A stretch of DNA of 11,462 bases from an uncultured Gammaproteobacteria bacterium (GCA_946887385.1 CAMPKU010000139.1:1-11462), one strand, 5' to 3'. Positions 1-6,176 are shown, numbered from the stretch's first letter. Numbers and translations are program-made. Notes: generated by a model not told the origin, from the letters alone.

Positions 1-1
1 G

Positions 2-196
2 GGGCGCAGGCTGAAGACGAACGTGGAGTTCTACACGGCGCTGTTGCTGCACGGCCTGGGGCTCGAGACTGCGTTCTTCACGCCCACGTTCGCGATCGGC
101 CGCGCCGCAGGTTGGACGGCGCACTGCTTCGAGCAGCGCGCGCTCGGCCGGCTGATTCGGCCGCAGAGCGTTTACGTCGGCCGCCAGCCGCACTAG
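2..196 (+). CDS. gltA: Citrate synthase, C-terminal fragment (5' end outside window)
   Basis: The open frame enters from the left edge and ends at TAG 194-196, giving the last 64 residues. The text reads NVEFYTALLLHGLGL, then FFTPTFAIGRAAGW, AHCFEQR and RLIRPQSVYVG. This is the characteristic C-terminal signature of the citrate synthase / 2-methylcitrate synthase family (FT-P-FAI-R-AGW-AH--EQ, then RLIRP---Y-G). The enzyme condenses oxaloacetate with an acyl-CoA at the entry of the TCA or methylcitrate cycle in the cytoplasm. The fragment cannot separate citrate synthase from 2-methylcitrate synthase (PrpC), so the symbol is provisional. No T-run terminator follows; the next gene has its own promoter 90 bases downstream. 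Confidence 0.9.
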   Translation, partial: GRRLKTNVEFYTALLLHGLGLETAFFTPTFAIGRAAGWTAHCFEQRALGRLIRPQSVYVGRQPH

Positions 197-219
197 CGCC
201 CCACGATACTCTGGATTTT

Positions 220-235
220 CGCGACACTCGTCGCG
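220..235. promoter_or_regulatory. Perfect 6-4-6 inverted repeat, candidate activator site
   Basis: CGCGAC and GTCGCG are separated by ACTC. The centre lies about 86 bases upstream of the start site predicted from the sigma-54 promoter at 288-303, a position often used by sigma-54 enhancer-binding proteins. The repeat is short and GC-rich, so chance is a real alternative. No known activator consensus was recognised. Confidence 0.3.
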
Positions 236-287
236 GTTCATGTCGCCGTTGCTACTCGCCGTTTGACGCGCGCGCCGCGCGGCCGCG

Positions 288-303
288 TGGCACGAACCTT
301 GCT
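288..303 (+). promoter_or_regulatory. Sigma-54 (RpoN) -24/-12 promoter
   Basis: The bases read TGGCACG AACC TTGCT. This matches the RpoN consensus TGGCACG-N4-TTGCW at every fixed position, with exactly ten bases between the GG (289-290) and the GC (301-302). Placing the GC at -13/-12 puts the transcription start near 314, leaving a leader of about 66 bases before the ATG at 380. The gene downstream should therefore depend on RpoN and an ATP-driven enhancer-binding protein. Confidence 0.88.
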
Positions 304-321
304 GGCTTTTCGCGTCACGCC

Positions 322-342
322 GCCGGCACCGCCGGTGCCGGC
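322..342 (+). promoter_or_regulatory. Hairpin in the predicted 5' leader of the BON gene
   Basis: GCCGGCACC (322-330) and GGTGCCGGC (334-342) form a perfect 9-bp stem closed by a three-base loop. If transcription starts near 314, the hairpin occupies about +9 to +29 of the message. It leaves the ribosome-binding site (364-371) free, so protection of the mRNA 5' end or an effect on early elongation is more plausible than blocking translation. Function is inferred only. Confidence 0.5.
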
Positions 343-379
343 CAAACCCCGTCAGCGTTCACAAAAAGGAGACGACGCC

Positions 380-1411
380 ATGGAGAATTACGACGACCGT
401 CGAAGGCAGTCGACTGACGACCCGCGGCATCGGTCGCGGTCCGGTTTCGAAAATCGCGGCCGAGACCCCGAACCGTGGTGGTCGCAAGACTCGGACCGCC
501 CGCGGCGCGCGGCACGCGGCTGGCTCGACTACGACCGCGACTACGGCGCGTCGGACGAGCGCGACCGCGAGGAGCCGCGCTACAGCCAAAGCGGCCGGGA
601 GCGCCCGCGCTTCTCGCCCGATTGGTCGCGCGAAGGCGAAGAGCCCAGGCGGTCCGACGAGCCGTACTACTCGCGCAATCGCGAGCGCAGCGGCTCGGAC
701 GAGTCCTACCGCCAGCGGTCCGAGAGCGGATCCGACGACCAGAGCCGCTGGCAACAACGGGCGCGCGCGTCGATTCCGCGCGAGCAGCGCGAGATGGCGG
801 AGCGCAGCCAATCCGGCGACTACTACAGCCCCGATTGGCCCTACGAGCGCAGCGGCCGCGATCGGGGCCGCGACATGCAGCGTTCGCGCGATGAAGACCA
901 GGATCGTCACTATCGCGGCTACTACAGCCGCTCGACGACACCGATTTCGTACCCGGGCGGCGGCGGCTACCTGTTCTCGGAGTCGTTGACTCTGCACGGG
1001 CCGTACGCAGGCCGCGGACCGAAGGGCTACAAGAGGTCCGATCAGCAGATCGTGGAAGAGGCGTGCCAGCGCCTCGAGCGCGACGGCGAGATCGACGCGA
1101 GCGAGATCGAAGTGATGGCCGAGGACGGCGTGATTCGGCTGCGCGGCACCGTGCCCGATCGCGCGACGAAGCGCAAAGCCGAGGACTGTGTAGAGTCCGT
1201 CTACGGCGCCCGCGACGTCATGAACGAGCTGCGCGTGCAGCGCGATGAGTCGCAGTCTTCGCAGAGCGGGTTCGGCTCGCAGGATTCGCAGTCGACGCAG
1301 GCCTCCCAGGCGGGGCGCGGGTCGACGCAGTCACAGTCACAGTCGTCCACGTCCACATCGACGCGCACACCGGGCGCTACGTCGCCCTCGGAGCAGTCGC
1401 CGAAGCACTAG
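380..1411 (+). CDS. BON-domain protein with long Arg/Tyr/Ser/Asp-rich disordered N-terminus
   Basis: This is a 343-residue protein. The ATG at 380 is chosen over earlier in-frame starts because AAAGGAGA (364-371) sits eight bases before it and because the RpoN start site lies downstream of the earlier ones. Residues 1-190 are low complexity, dominated by Arg, Ser, Asp, Glu and Tyr, with (F/Y)SPDW twice (residues 78-82 and 149-153). A Gly-rich linker (191-218) contains GRGPKGYKRSD, a motif that commonly precedes BON domains in this family. The BON domain covers about 221-287 (IDASEIEV, GVIRLRGTVPDRATKRKAED, then VYGARDV--ELRV). The tail (288-343) is almost all Ser, Gln and Thr. There is no signal peptide, so it is probably cytoplasmic, unlike periplasmic OsmY. 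BON domains are associated with stress and membrane contact; the exact role is unknown. Confidence 0.88.
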   Translation: MENYDDRRRQSTDDPRHRSRSGFENRGRDPEPWWSQDSDRPRRAARGWLDYDRDYGASDERDREEPRYSQSGRERPRFSPDWSREGEEPRRSDEPYYSRNRERSGSDESYRQRSESGSDDQSRWQQRARASIPREQREMAERSQSGDYYSPDWPYERSGRDRGRDMQRSRDEDQDRHYRGYYSRSTTPISYPGGGGYLFSESLTLHGPYAGRGPKGYKRSDQQIVEEACQRLERDGEIDASEIEVMAEDGVIRLRGTVPDRATKRKAEDCVESVYGARDVMNELRVQRDESQSSQSGFGSQDSQSTQASQAGRGSTQSQSQSSTSTSTRTPGATSPSEQSPKH

Positions 1412-1427
1412 GGCGCATCGAGAAGGG

Positions 1428-1463
1428 CCGTACCGACGCGGCTCGCGTGCCGCGTCGGTGCGG
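1428..1463. terminator. Stem-loop between convergent genes, likely bidirectional terminator
   Basis: An 11-bp perfect stem (1432-1442 with 1449-1459, six-base loop) extends past one T-G wobble by three further pairs (1428-1430 with 1461-1463). It lies between the stop of the BON gene (1411) and the stop of the operon on the other strand (1501). No T-run follows on either strand, so it is not a classical intrinsic terminator. It may act with Rho or as a 3'-end stabiliser. Confidence 0.6.
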
Positions 1464-1500
1464 TGTGCGCTGGGCAACTCCAAGTGCGGCCGGAAAAGCG

Positions 1501-2472
1501 CTACTGCTTCGCAGCCGCCTCTTTTTCCGCGACGCGCGCGCCGGACAGGATATTGGCCATGCCGTAGTTGCCTTCGGTGCAGGCGTACTCGTACAGCAGG
1601 CCGTCGAGCTTCGTGAGCGGATACACGCCGCCCCACGGCTCGGCCCAGGTGTCGGGATCCGTGACCGTGAAGGCGTACTCGAGCGTGTCCTCGTCGACGC
1701 GCGTGATGCGCTCCGTGACGCGCATGTTCTCGCTCGCGTTGCGCCAGGCGCTTTCCGGATGGAAGCCCGCCGTCTCGATGACGAACGTGTTGCCTTCCCA
1801 GCGGCCAACCGAGGTGCCATTCCACTGCGGCAACAGTTTGTCCGGCAGCTTGCGGCCGTCGGTGGGAATGACGCGCGGATCGCCCATCTCGCCTTGCACC
1901 ACCACGTAGCCGGGGCTCTGGAAGATTTGCAGGTTGCTGTTGTAGCCGCGCGGCAGGATCGGCGGCTGCGTGCTCGACCAGATGACGCAGCGCTCGGTGA
2001 GCGACCGCATCTCGGGGCCGTCGAATTCTTTGCCTCTGCGCGCGGCGGCGCGCGCGTCGCGGCGCGCCGCGGCCGCGGCCGTCAGCGGCGGGATGCGGCC
2101 GTTCTTCGGCTGCGTGACGATGGAGGTGCGCAGATTCAGCGAATGCACGCCTTCGTTCTCGCTCAAAGCGAACTGCCCCATGCTGTAATGCACGTCTTCC
2201 TGCGTGCCGGGCTCCGTGTCGTCGGCGTCGAATTGCTGCTCGAGCCGGCGCTTCGCGAACTCCTCGTACTCTTCGCGCGCGAGGAATTCCTTCTCGCCGT
2301 ACTCGGGCGCGCGTTCGAGCGGCGCCGTGGTGAACTCGGAGTAGGAGCCCGTGAGGTCGGGATCGCCCCACGCCGTGCGCGGCTGCTGCTGCGCGAGCGC
2401 AGATAAGGATGCGACGGCTGCGGCGAGCGCCGTGAGAACGCCTGCGGCGACTGACAACGTGTGCTGTTTCAT
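1501..2472 (-). CDS. Secreted protein of unnamed family, paralogue of its upstream neighbour (323 aa)
   Basis: Residues 1-27 form a signal peptide (MKQ start, Ala/Leu/Val core, ending ALA). The mature protein begins with a WGDPDLTG motif (35-42), has a Glu/Arg/Ala-rich stretch (about 50-150), then a beta-rich half: ERC (160-162), NGTSVGRWEGNTFVIET (218-234), MRVTERIT (250-257), LEYAFTV (264-270), EPWGG and YEYACTEGNYG (294-304). The same blocks occur in the same order in the preceding gene, including two cysteines (here C162 and C298) that could form a disulfide. The ATG overlaps the upstream stop (ATGA), with AGGAG ten bases before it. I know this family only as uncharacterised exported proteins and assign no reaction. 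It is the last gene of a three-gene operon. Confidence 0.85.
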   Translation of the reverse strand: MKQHTLSVAAGVLTALAAAVASLSALAQQQPRTAWGDPDLTGSYSEFTTAPLERAPEYGEKEFLAREEYEEFAKRRLEQQFDADDTEPGTQEDVHYSMGQFALSENEGVHSLNLRTSIVTQPKNGRIPPLTAAAAARRDARAAARRGKEFDGPEMRSLTERCVIWSSTQPPILPRGYNSNLQIFQSPGYVVVQGEMGDPRVIPTDGRKLPDKLLPQWNGTSVGRWEGNTFVIETAGFHPESAWRNASENMRVTERITRVDEDTLEYAFTVTDPDTWAEPWGGVYPLTKLDGLLYEYACTEGNYGMANILSGARVAEKEAAAKQ

Positions 2473-3278
2473 CGGCTCGATGCTCCTGCCGGCGGCTCGG
2501 TGCCCGGCTTACGCAAATGCCCGTAGATCTTCTCTTCCGCGTACGGCTCGCACTTGAACTCGAGCACGCGGAAGTTTTCGTCGACGATGCGATAGAGCGG
2601 CATGCGGATCGTCCACGGCCGTGAAAACACGGTGGCGTCGTCGATCGTGGCTTCGTATTGCAGATGGTTCGGCCCGAGCGGCGTGTAGCGTTCCGTGATG
2701 CGTGCGCCGCCGCTCGCATAGTTGCCGGCCCGGTCGAGCCAGGTGAGGCCGTTCAAGCCGGTGACGTCGACGACGAACGTGTCGCCGTCCCAGCGGCCGT
2801 TCGACCAGCCCATCCAGCTATCGAGCGGCGCCTCTTCGGTGCCGTCGACGAAGATGCGGCGGAACGCCGTGGCGAACTGATAGTAGATGACGACGTCACG
2901 CTCGTTCTGGAGAATCTGGAAGGGGTACGGCATGTACGTGGAGCGCGGCACGCCGCCCATGTAGCACTTGCCTTCGGGATCGTCGGCCAAGCGGTTCTCG
3001 AAGCGGCGGTCACGCTCCGCGCGCGCCTCGGGCAGATACGGGATCTCGCCGCCGACCACCACGCCCGGCCCGGGCGGCACGGCGAACTGCGCGCCGAGCT
3101 CCAGCAGCACCGGGTAGCCTCCGGCCGTGGGCTCGATGTTCCAGTGCGCGTTGTTCACTGCCTGCCACACGCCGGAGAGGTCGGGGCGGCCGTTCGCGGC
3201 GCGCGGGAACTCGCTGAGTACTTGTGCGTTCGCGGCGGTTGCCACGAGAGCGAACGCGGCCGCGAGGATGAGCTTCAT
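2469..3278 (-). CDS. Secreted protein of unnamed family, first of two paralogues (269 aa)
   Basis: A short signal peptide (MKLILAAAFALVATAANAQ) precedes RPDLSGVWQ (31-39), the equivalent of PDLTG in the next gene. Other matching blocks are GKCYMGG (103-109), SNGRWDGDTFVVDVTG (159-174), ARITERYTPL (192-201), LQYEATI (206-212), SRPWT (219-223) and LEFKCEPY (239-246). C105 and C243 align with C162 and C298 of the paralogue. It lacks the Glu/Arg-rich insert of the neighbour. The ATG at 3278 overlaps the upstream TGA by four bases, and no good ribosome-binding site precedes it, so translation is probably coupled to the DUF6152-like gene. A longer same-frame reading starting at 3719 is only an antisense-type extension over that gene. 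No enzyme motif was recognised. Confidence 0.86.
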   Translation of the reverse strand: MKLILAAAFALVATAANAQVLSEFPRAANGRPDLSGVWQAVNNAHWNIEPTAGGYPVLLELGAQFAVPPGPGVVVGGEIPYLPEARAERDRRFENRLADDPEGKCYMGGVPRSTYMPYPFQILQNERDVVIYYQFATAFRRIFVDGTEEAPLDSWMGWSNGRWDGDTFVVDVTGLNGLTWLDRAGNYASGGARITERYTPLGPNHLQYEATIDDATVFSRPWTIRMPLYRIVDENFRVLEFKCEPYAEEKIYGHLRKPGTEPPAGASSR

Positions 3279-3679
3279 TGCGGCTGCGGCGCGTCGGGCG
3301 TTTGCGTGCCGCCGAAGAACAACGCGCGCCCGTCGGCGAACGTCATGTCGCGGCCGACGGCCTTGTTCGAGCCGTCGCGCGTGCCGTAGCCGCGGATGAT
3401 GAGCTCCGAGCCGATCGGGATCGAGTTCTTCGTAATGCCGCGGCGCACCAATGCGTTCGGGCTGCCGCCCTCGATCATCCACGTGACGGGCTTGCCGTCT
3501 TGCATCACCTCGACGTGGATCCAGGAGTGCGGATTGATGAGCTCCACCTTCGTGACTTTGCCTTCGAGCGTGACGTGCCGGTTCACGTCGAACTCGGTGG
3601 CAAACGCGTGGTGGGCGTAGGCGCCCGCCGCCGCGGACAGGGAGGCCATTCCAGGTACGAGTAGTCTTAGAAGTCGCAC
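3275..3679 (-). CDS. DUF6152-like exported small protein (134 aa)
   Basis: From a GTG at 3679 the protein has a signal peptide (VRLLRLL start, Ala-rich end GAYA) and then HHAFATEFD (23-31), VTLEGKVTKVELINPHSWIHVEV (37-59, beta-strands), VTWMIEGGSPNALVRRGI (65-82), LIIRGYGTRDGSN (93-105) and FADGRALFFG. This order is typical of the DUF6152 family of small secreted proteins of unknown function. The GTG is chosen because GGGGGGAG (3685-3692) lies five bases upstream and because it places a signal peptide first; the longer reading from 3799 lacks one and would overlap the divergent promoter. Predicted cleavage after AYA leaves His as the first mature residue. It is the first gene of a three-gene operon and overlaps the next by ATGA. 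Confidence 0.86.
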   Translation of the reverse strand: MRLLRLLVPGMASLSAAAGAYAHHAFATEFDVNRHVTLEGKVTKVELINPHSWIHVEVMQDGKPVTWMIEGGSPNALVRRGITKNSIPIGSELIIRGYGTRDGSNKAVGRDMTFADGRALFFGGTQTPDAPQPQ

Positions 3680-3684
3680 GGCCG

Positions 3685-3692
3685 CTCCCCCC
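3685..3692 (-). promoter_or_regulatory. Shine-Dalgarno site fixing the GTG start of the DUF6152-like gene
   Basis: On the minus strand this reads GGGGGGAG, five bases before GTG 3679-3677. It is the only good ribosome-binding site near the beginning of the gene and supports the GTG over the longer in-frame reading. Confidence 0.65.
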
Positions 3693-3756
3693 TCTATGCT
3701 TGAAGTTCGGCTTCGCCAAATAATGCCCGAATCCGCGGCGGCGCGCCTAGCATAGA
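3693..3756. promoter_or_regulatory. Spaced 8-bp inverted repeat in the divergent promoter region
   Basis: TCTATGCT (3693-3700) recurs as its exact complement AGCATAGA (3749-3756), the centres 56 bases apart, in the 118-base gap between the DUF6152-like gene and the aminotransferase. With flanks the two copies read TCTATGCTTG and TCTATGCTAG. The distal copy on the minus strand contains TATGCT, which could be a weak -10 element, but no matching -35 was found. It may be a paired operator for a dimeric regulator. Confidence 0.35.
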
Positions 3757-3797
3757 AGGCGTCGGGGCGAGACTTGTGGGCTTTGAAAGGATTGGCC

Positions 3798-4904
3798 ATG
3801 AAACTGGTGCCGTTTGTACTCGAAGAGTGGCTTGCGAAATATCGAGATTCGGTGGATTACCACCTCGGTACGAGCACGGGGCCTAGCTGGACGCTGGCCG
3901 AGCTCACGCGGCTGATGACGGACGCGCAGCGTCAGGCGTTCGACGCCGCGGTGCTCACCTATTGCCCCGGCAACGGCGGCGCGCCGCTGCGCACCGCGCT
4001 CGCGGCGATGTATGGCGCCGACCCCGACGAGATCCTCGTTTTCAACGGCGGCGCCGAGGCGCTGCTGGCGCTGTTCGCCGTCATCGACGAGCCCGGCGCG
4101 AACGTGGTCGTGCCGGTGCCGTCGTTCGCGCCGTTCGTGGAGCTTCCCGCAGCACTCGGCGTCGAGGCACGTCGCTACACGCTCGAGCTCGAGGACGGCT
4201 TTGCGCTCGATGTCGACGCCATTCTGCGGCTCGTCGATGCACGCACCAAGCTGATCTTGGTCAACACGCCGCACAACCCGAGCGGCGCCACGGTCGGCGA
4301 GGAGGCTCTGCGCGAGCTGGATGCGTTCGCGCAGCAGCGCGGCATTCAGCTCGTCGTGGACGAGGTGTACCACCCCATCTATCACGGCGAGCCGCGGCGC
4401 TCGGCCGCCGAGTACTCCCGCGCCACCGTGCTCGGCGATTTCTCGAAGTCGTTCAGCATGCCGGGCTTGCGGATCGGGTGGCTGCTCGAGCGCGACCCGG
4501 AACGGCGCCGCCGCCTCGTCACTGCGCACGGCTGGTTCACCGTATCGACCAGCACGCTCAGCGAGCTACTAGCCGAGGTGGCGACGCGCAATCGCGAAAC
4601 GATCTTCGACCGCACGCGTGCCGTGAGTGCCGAGAATCTCGCCTTGCTGGACGACTGGGTTGCGCGGCACGAGGACCGGCTCGAATGGCTGCGACCGGCG
4701 GGTTCGATGACGGCGTTCCCGCGCTTGCGCGGCGTGCCCGATGCGCGGCCGTTCTGCATCGCGGCTGCCGAGCGCGGCGTGTTGCTCGCTCCGGGCGATT
4801 GTTTCGGCGCGCCGGCGCATTTCCGTATCGGTTTCGGGGCCGCGATGCCGCGGTACGGCGAGGCGCTGGAGGTCTTGAGCGGCGTGCTTGCTCGCACGAG
4901 CTAG
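3798..4904 (+). CDS. PLP-dependent aminotransferase, class I/II (fold type I)
   Basis: This is a 368-residue cytoplasmic enzyme, normal length for the family. ATG 3798 is preferred over TTG 3774 because AAAGGA (3786-3791) sits six bases before it. Fold-type I landmarks appear in order: NTPHNPSG with N160, the pyridoxal-contacting VVDEVYH with D188 and Y191, GDFSKSFSMPGLRIGW with the Schiff-base lysine K217, and HFRIGFG near the end with R343, the usual substrate carboxylate-binding arginine. All catalytic residues are present, so it should be an active aminotransferase or a related PLP enzyme. The amino donor and acceptor cannot be read from sequence. It is divergent from the DUF6152-like operon and 33 bases ahead of the RibD-C-like gene, with which it is probably co-transcribed. 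Confidence 0.92.
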   Translation: MKLVPFVLEEWLAKYRDSVDYHLGTSTGPSWTLAELTRLMTDAQRQAFDAAVLTYCPGNGGAPLRTALAAMYGADPDEILVFNGGAEALLALFAVIDEPGANVVVPVPSFAPFVELPAALGVEARRYTLELEDGFALDVDAILRLVDARTKLILVNTPHNPSGATVGEEALRELDAFAQQRGIQLVVDEVYHPIYHGEPRRSAAEYSRATVLGDFSKSFSMPGLRIGWLLERDPERRRRLVTAHGWFTVSTSTLSELLAEVATRNRETIFDRTRAVSAENLALLDDWVARHEDRLEWLRPAGSMTAFPRLRGVPDARPFCIAAAERGVLLAPGDCFGAPAHFRIGFGAAMPRYGEALEVLSGVLARTS

Positions 4905-4912
4905 ATTTATCA

Positions 4913-4935
4913 TCGGAGTCAGAGGAGGGCTCCGA
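4913..4935 (+). promoter_or_regulatory. Hairpin presenting the RBS of the RibD-C-like gene in its loop
   Basis: TCGGAG (4913-4918) pairs with CTCCGA (4930-4935). The 11-base loop contains the ribosome-binding site AGAGGAGG (4921-4928), and the ATG follows two bases after the stem. The stem is only six pairs, so any effect on translation is a guess. Confidence 0.3.
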
Positions 4936-4937
4936 CG

Positions 4938-5585
4938 ATGTCCCGATTGCGCGTCAACAGCTTCAGCGTGTCGCTCGACGGTTACGGTGCCGGGCCGAAC
5001 CAGACCGTGCAAGATCCGCTCGGTGTGGGTGGGGAGACGCTGCATCATTGGGTCGTCGGTACGCGCACCTTCCAAACGATTCTCGGCAACGAGGGCGGCT
5101 CCACGGGTGTCGACGACGAGTTCGCGCAGCGCGGGTTCGCGAATGTCGGTGCCTGGATCTTGGGGCGCAACATGTTCGGGCCCGTGCGCGGCGCGTGGCC
5201 CGACGAGAGCTGGCGAGGGTGGTGGGGCGACGAGCCGCCGTACCACTGCGAGGTGTTCGTGCTCACGCACCATCCGCGCAAGTCGTTCGCGATGAAGGGC
5301 GGCACCACGTTTCACTTCGTCACGGACGGTATCGAACGCGCGCTCGAGCGCGCCCGGCGGGCGGCAGGAGGCAAAGACGTGCGCGTCGGCGGCGGCGTCG
5401 CCACGATCCGGCAGTATCTGCGCGCCGGTTCGATCGACGAGCTGCATCTGGCGTTCGCGCCGGTGTTGCTCGGTTCCGGTGAAGCGCTGTTCGACGGCAT
5501 CGACATGCTGGCGCTCGGGTACGAGGTTGCCGAGCATGTGTCGACCGACAACGCCACGCACGTCGTGCTGACGAAGCGCACTTAA
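4938..5585 (+). CDS. Dihydrofolate reductase-like / RibD C-terminal domain protein
   Basis: A single RibD-C/DHFR-like domain spans the 215 residues. It starts with LRVNSFSVSLDGYGAGPN (4-21), the usual opening strand and substrate loop. NVGAWILGRNMFG (69-81) is the nucleotide-binding helix region, VFVLTHHPRK (106-115) follows, and KDVRVGGGVATIRQYLRAG (146-164) with IDELHLAFAPVLLGSGEALFDG (166-187) is the typical C-terminal signature. Family members bind NAD(P)H and are related to the reductase step of riboflavin synthesis, but most stand-alone members have no proven substrate. AGAGGAGG lies nine bases before the ATG. The gene follows the aminotransferase by 33 bases. Its TAA overlaps the TAA of the membrane-protein gene on the other strand by four bases. 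Confidence 0.9.
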   Translation: MSRLRVNSFSVSLDGYGAGPNQTVQDPLGVGGETLHHWVVGTRTFQTILGNEGGSTGVDDEFAQRGFANVGAWILGRNMFGPVRGAWPDESWRGWWGDEPPYHCEVFVLTHHPRKSFAMKGGTTFHFVTDGIERALERARRAAGGKDVRVGGGVATIRQYLRAGSIDELHLAFAPVLLGSGEALFDGIDMLALGYEVAEHVSTDNATHVVLTKRT

Positions 5586-6163
5586 GGGCGGCGCAGCCGA
5601 TCCTCCGGGGGCTCGGCGGCGGCGAGCCAAGGCAGCGCATCGAGGTCGATCGGCGGCGGGTCGCGCCGTTCGTAGCCCATCGCGCGGCCGAGCGCGATTA
5701 CGCTGATCCACACCAGCACCGATACGACGGCCGTGGTGCGCGCGCCCCAGGGCGTCCGCATCCGTTGACTCCAAGCCTCGACGCGCCGCCACGCCGTGAC
5801 GTGGAACGCGAGTGCGTTCAACCCGCCGACGGCGATCGCCGCCAGCTTCCAGAAGAAAATGGCGCTCGCGGCATAGCGATCGGCCGACGGCACGAACAAG
5901 AGCGTTCCGCTCGCCGCGAGCAATACGAACGCCGGCACGCAGATGCGCAGCAAGAAGCGCCCCGCGGCCTCGGCGCGCAGCTGGGGCATCACGCCGAGCA
6001 GGCGCAGATCGAGCAAGAAAATCGCGCCGAAGAAGAATGCAACGCCGATCAGGTGAACGCCTTCGAGCGCCGCATACGCATACGGCGTGAGCTGAATCCA
6101 CGTGGCGAGATCGCCGCGCGCAACGTCGAGCCAGAAGGCCGCTGGGTCTTCCCATATCGGCAT
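5582..6163 (-). CDS. Four-helix membrane protein B (DUF6644-like), paralogue of A
   Basis: This is a 193-residue inner-membrane protein with helices at about 31-53, 72-92, 102-122 and 143-163 and a polar, Pro-rich tail. ATG 6163 is preferred over TTG 6169 because TGAGG (6172-6176) is eight bases from the ATG but only two from the TTG. Conserved-looking positions are E34 and H37 in helix 1, LRLLGV (53-58), G86 and P92 around helix 2, K106 and H121 in helix 3, and W152, R160 and M162 in helix 4. Each aligns with the neighbouring gene A shifted by exactly one residue. The style resembles families annotated DUF6644, recalled without a search. No function is established. It closes the operon led by the PQQ dehydrogenase. 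Confidence 0.82.
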   Translation of the reverse strand: MPIWEDPAAFWLDVARGDLATWIQLTPYAYAALEGVHLIGVAFFFGAIFLLDLRLLGVMPQLRAEAAGRFLLRICVPAFVLLAASGTLLFVPSADRYAASAIFFWKLAAIAVGGLNALAFHVTAWRRVEAWSQRMRTPWGARTTAVVSVLVWISVIALGRAMGYERRDPPPIDLDALPWLAAAEPPEDRLRRP

Positions 6164-6171
6164 GCTCAAAG

Positions 6172-6176
6172 CCTCA
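6172..6176 (-). promoter_or_regulatory. Ribosome-binding site of membrane protein B inside the stop of A
   Basis: On the minus strand TGAGG overlaps the TGA stop of gene A (6176-6174) and sits eight bases before ATG 6163. Ribosomes finishing gene A would clear or reload here, suggesting coupled synthesis of the two paralogues. Confidence 0.5.

Noticed and set aside
263..379. Upstream extension of the BON protein to a start at 263
   Set aside because: It would begin before the predicted RpoN start site (about 314), has no ribosome-binding site, and the added residues do not resemble the family.
3680..3799. Upstream extension of the DUF6152-like protein to a start at 3799
   Set aside because: It would bury the signal peptide 40 residues in and read through the divergent promoter; the GTG at 3679 has a strong ribosome-binding site.
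3962..5482. Open frame of 506 codons on the plus strand over the aminotransferase and RibD-C-like genes
   Set aside because: Out-of-frame, Arg/Ala-rich, and it crosses the boundary of two genes with intact catalytic motifs.
4569..6155. Open frame of 528 codons on the minus strand across membrane protein B and the genes opposite
   Set aside because: Shadow of several real genes, low-complexity translation, no motif.
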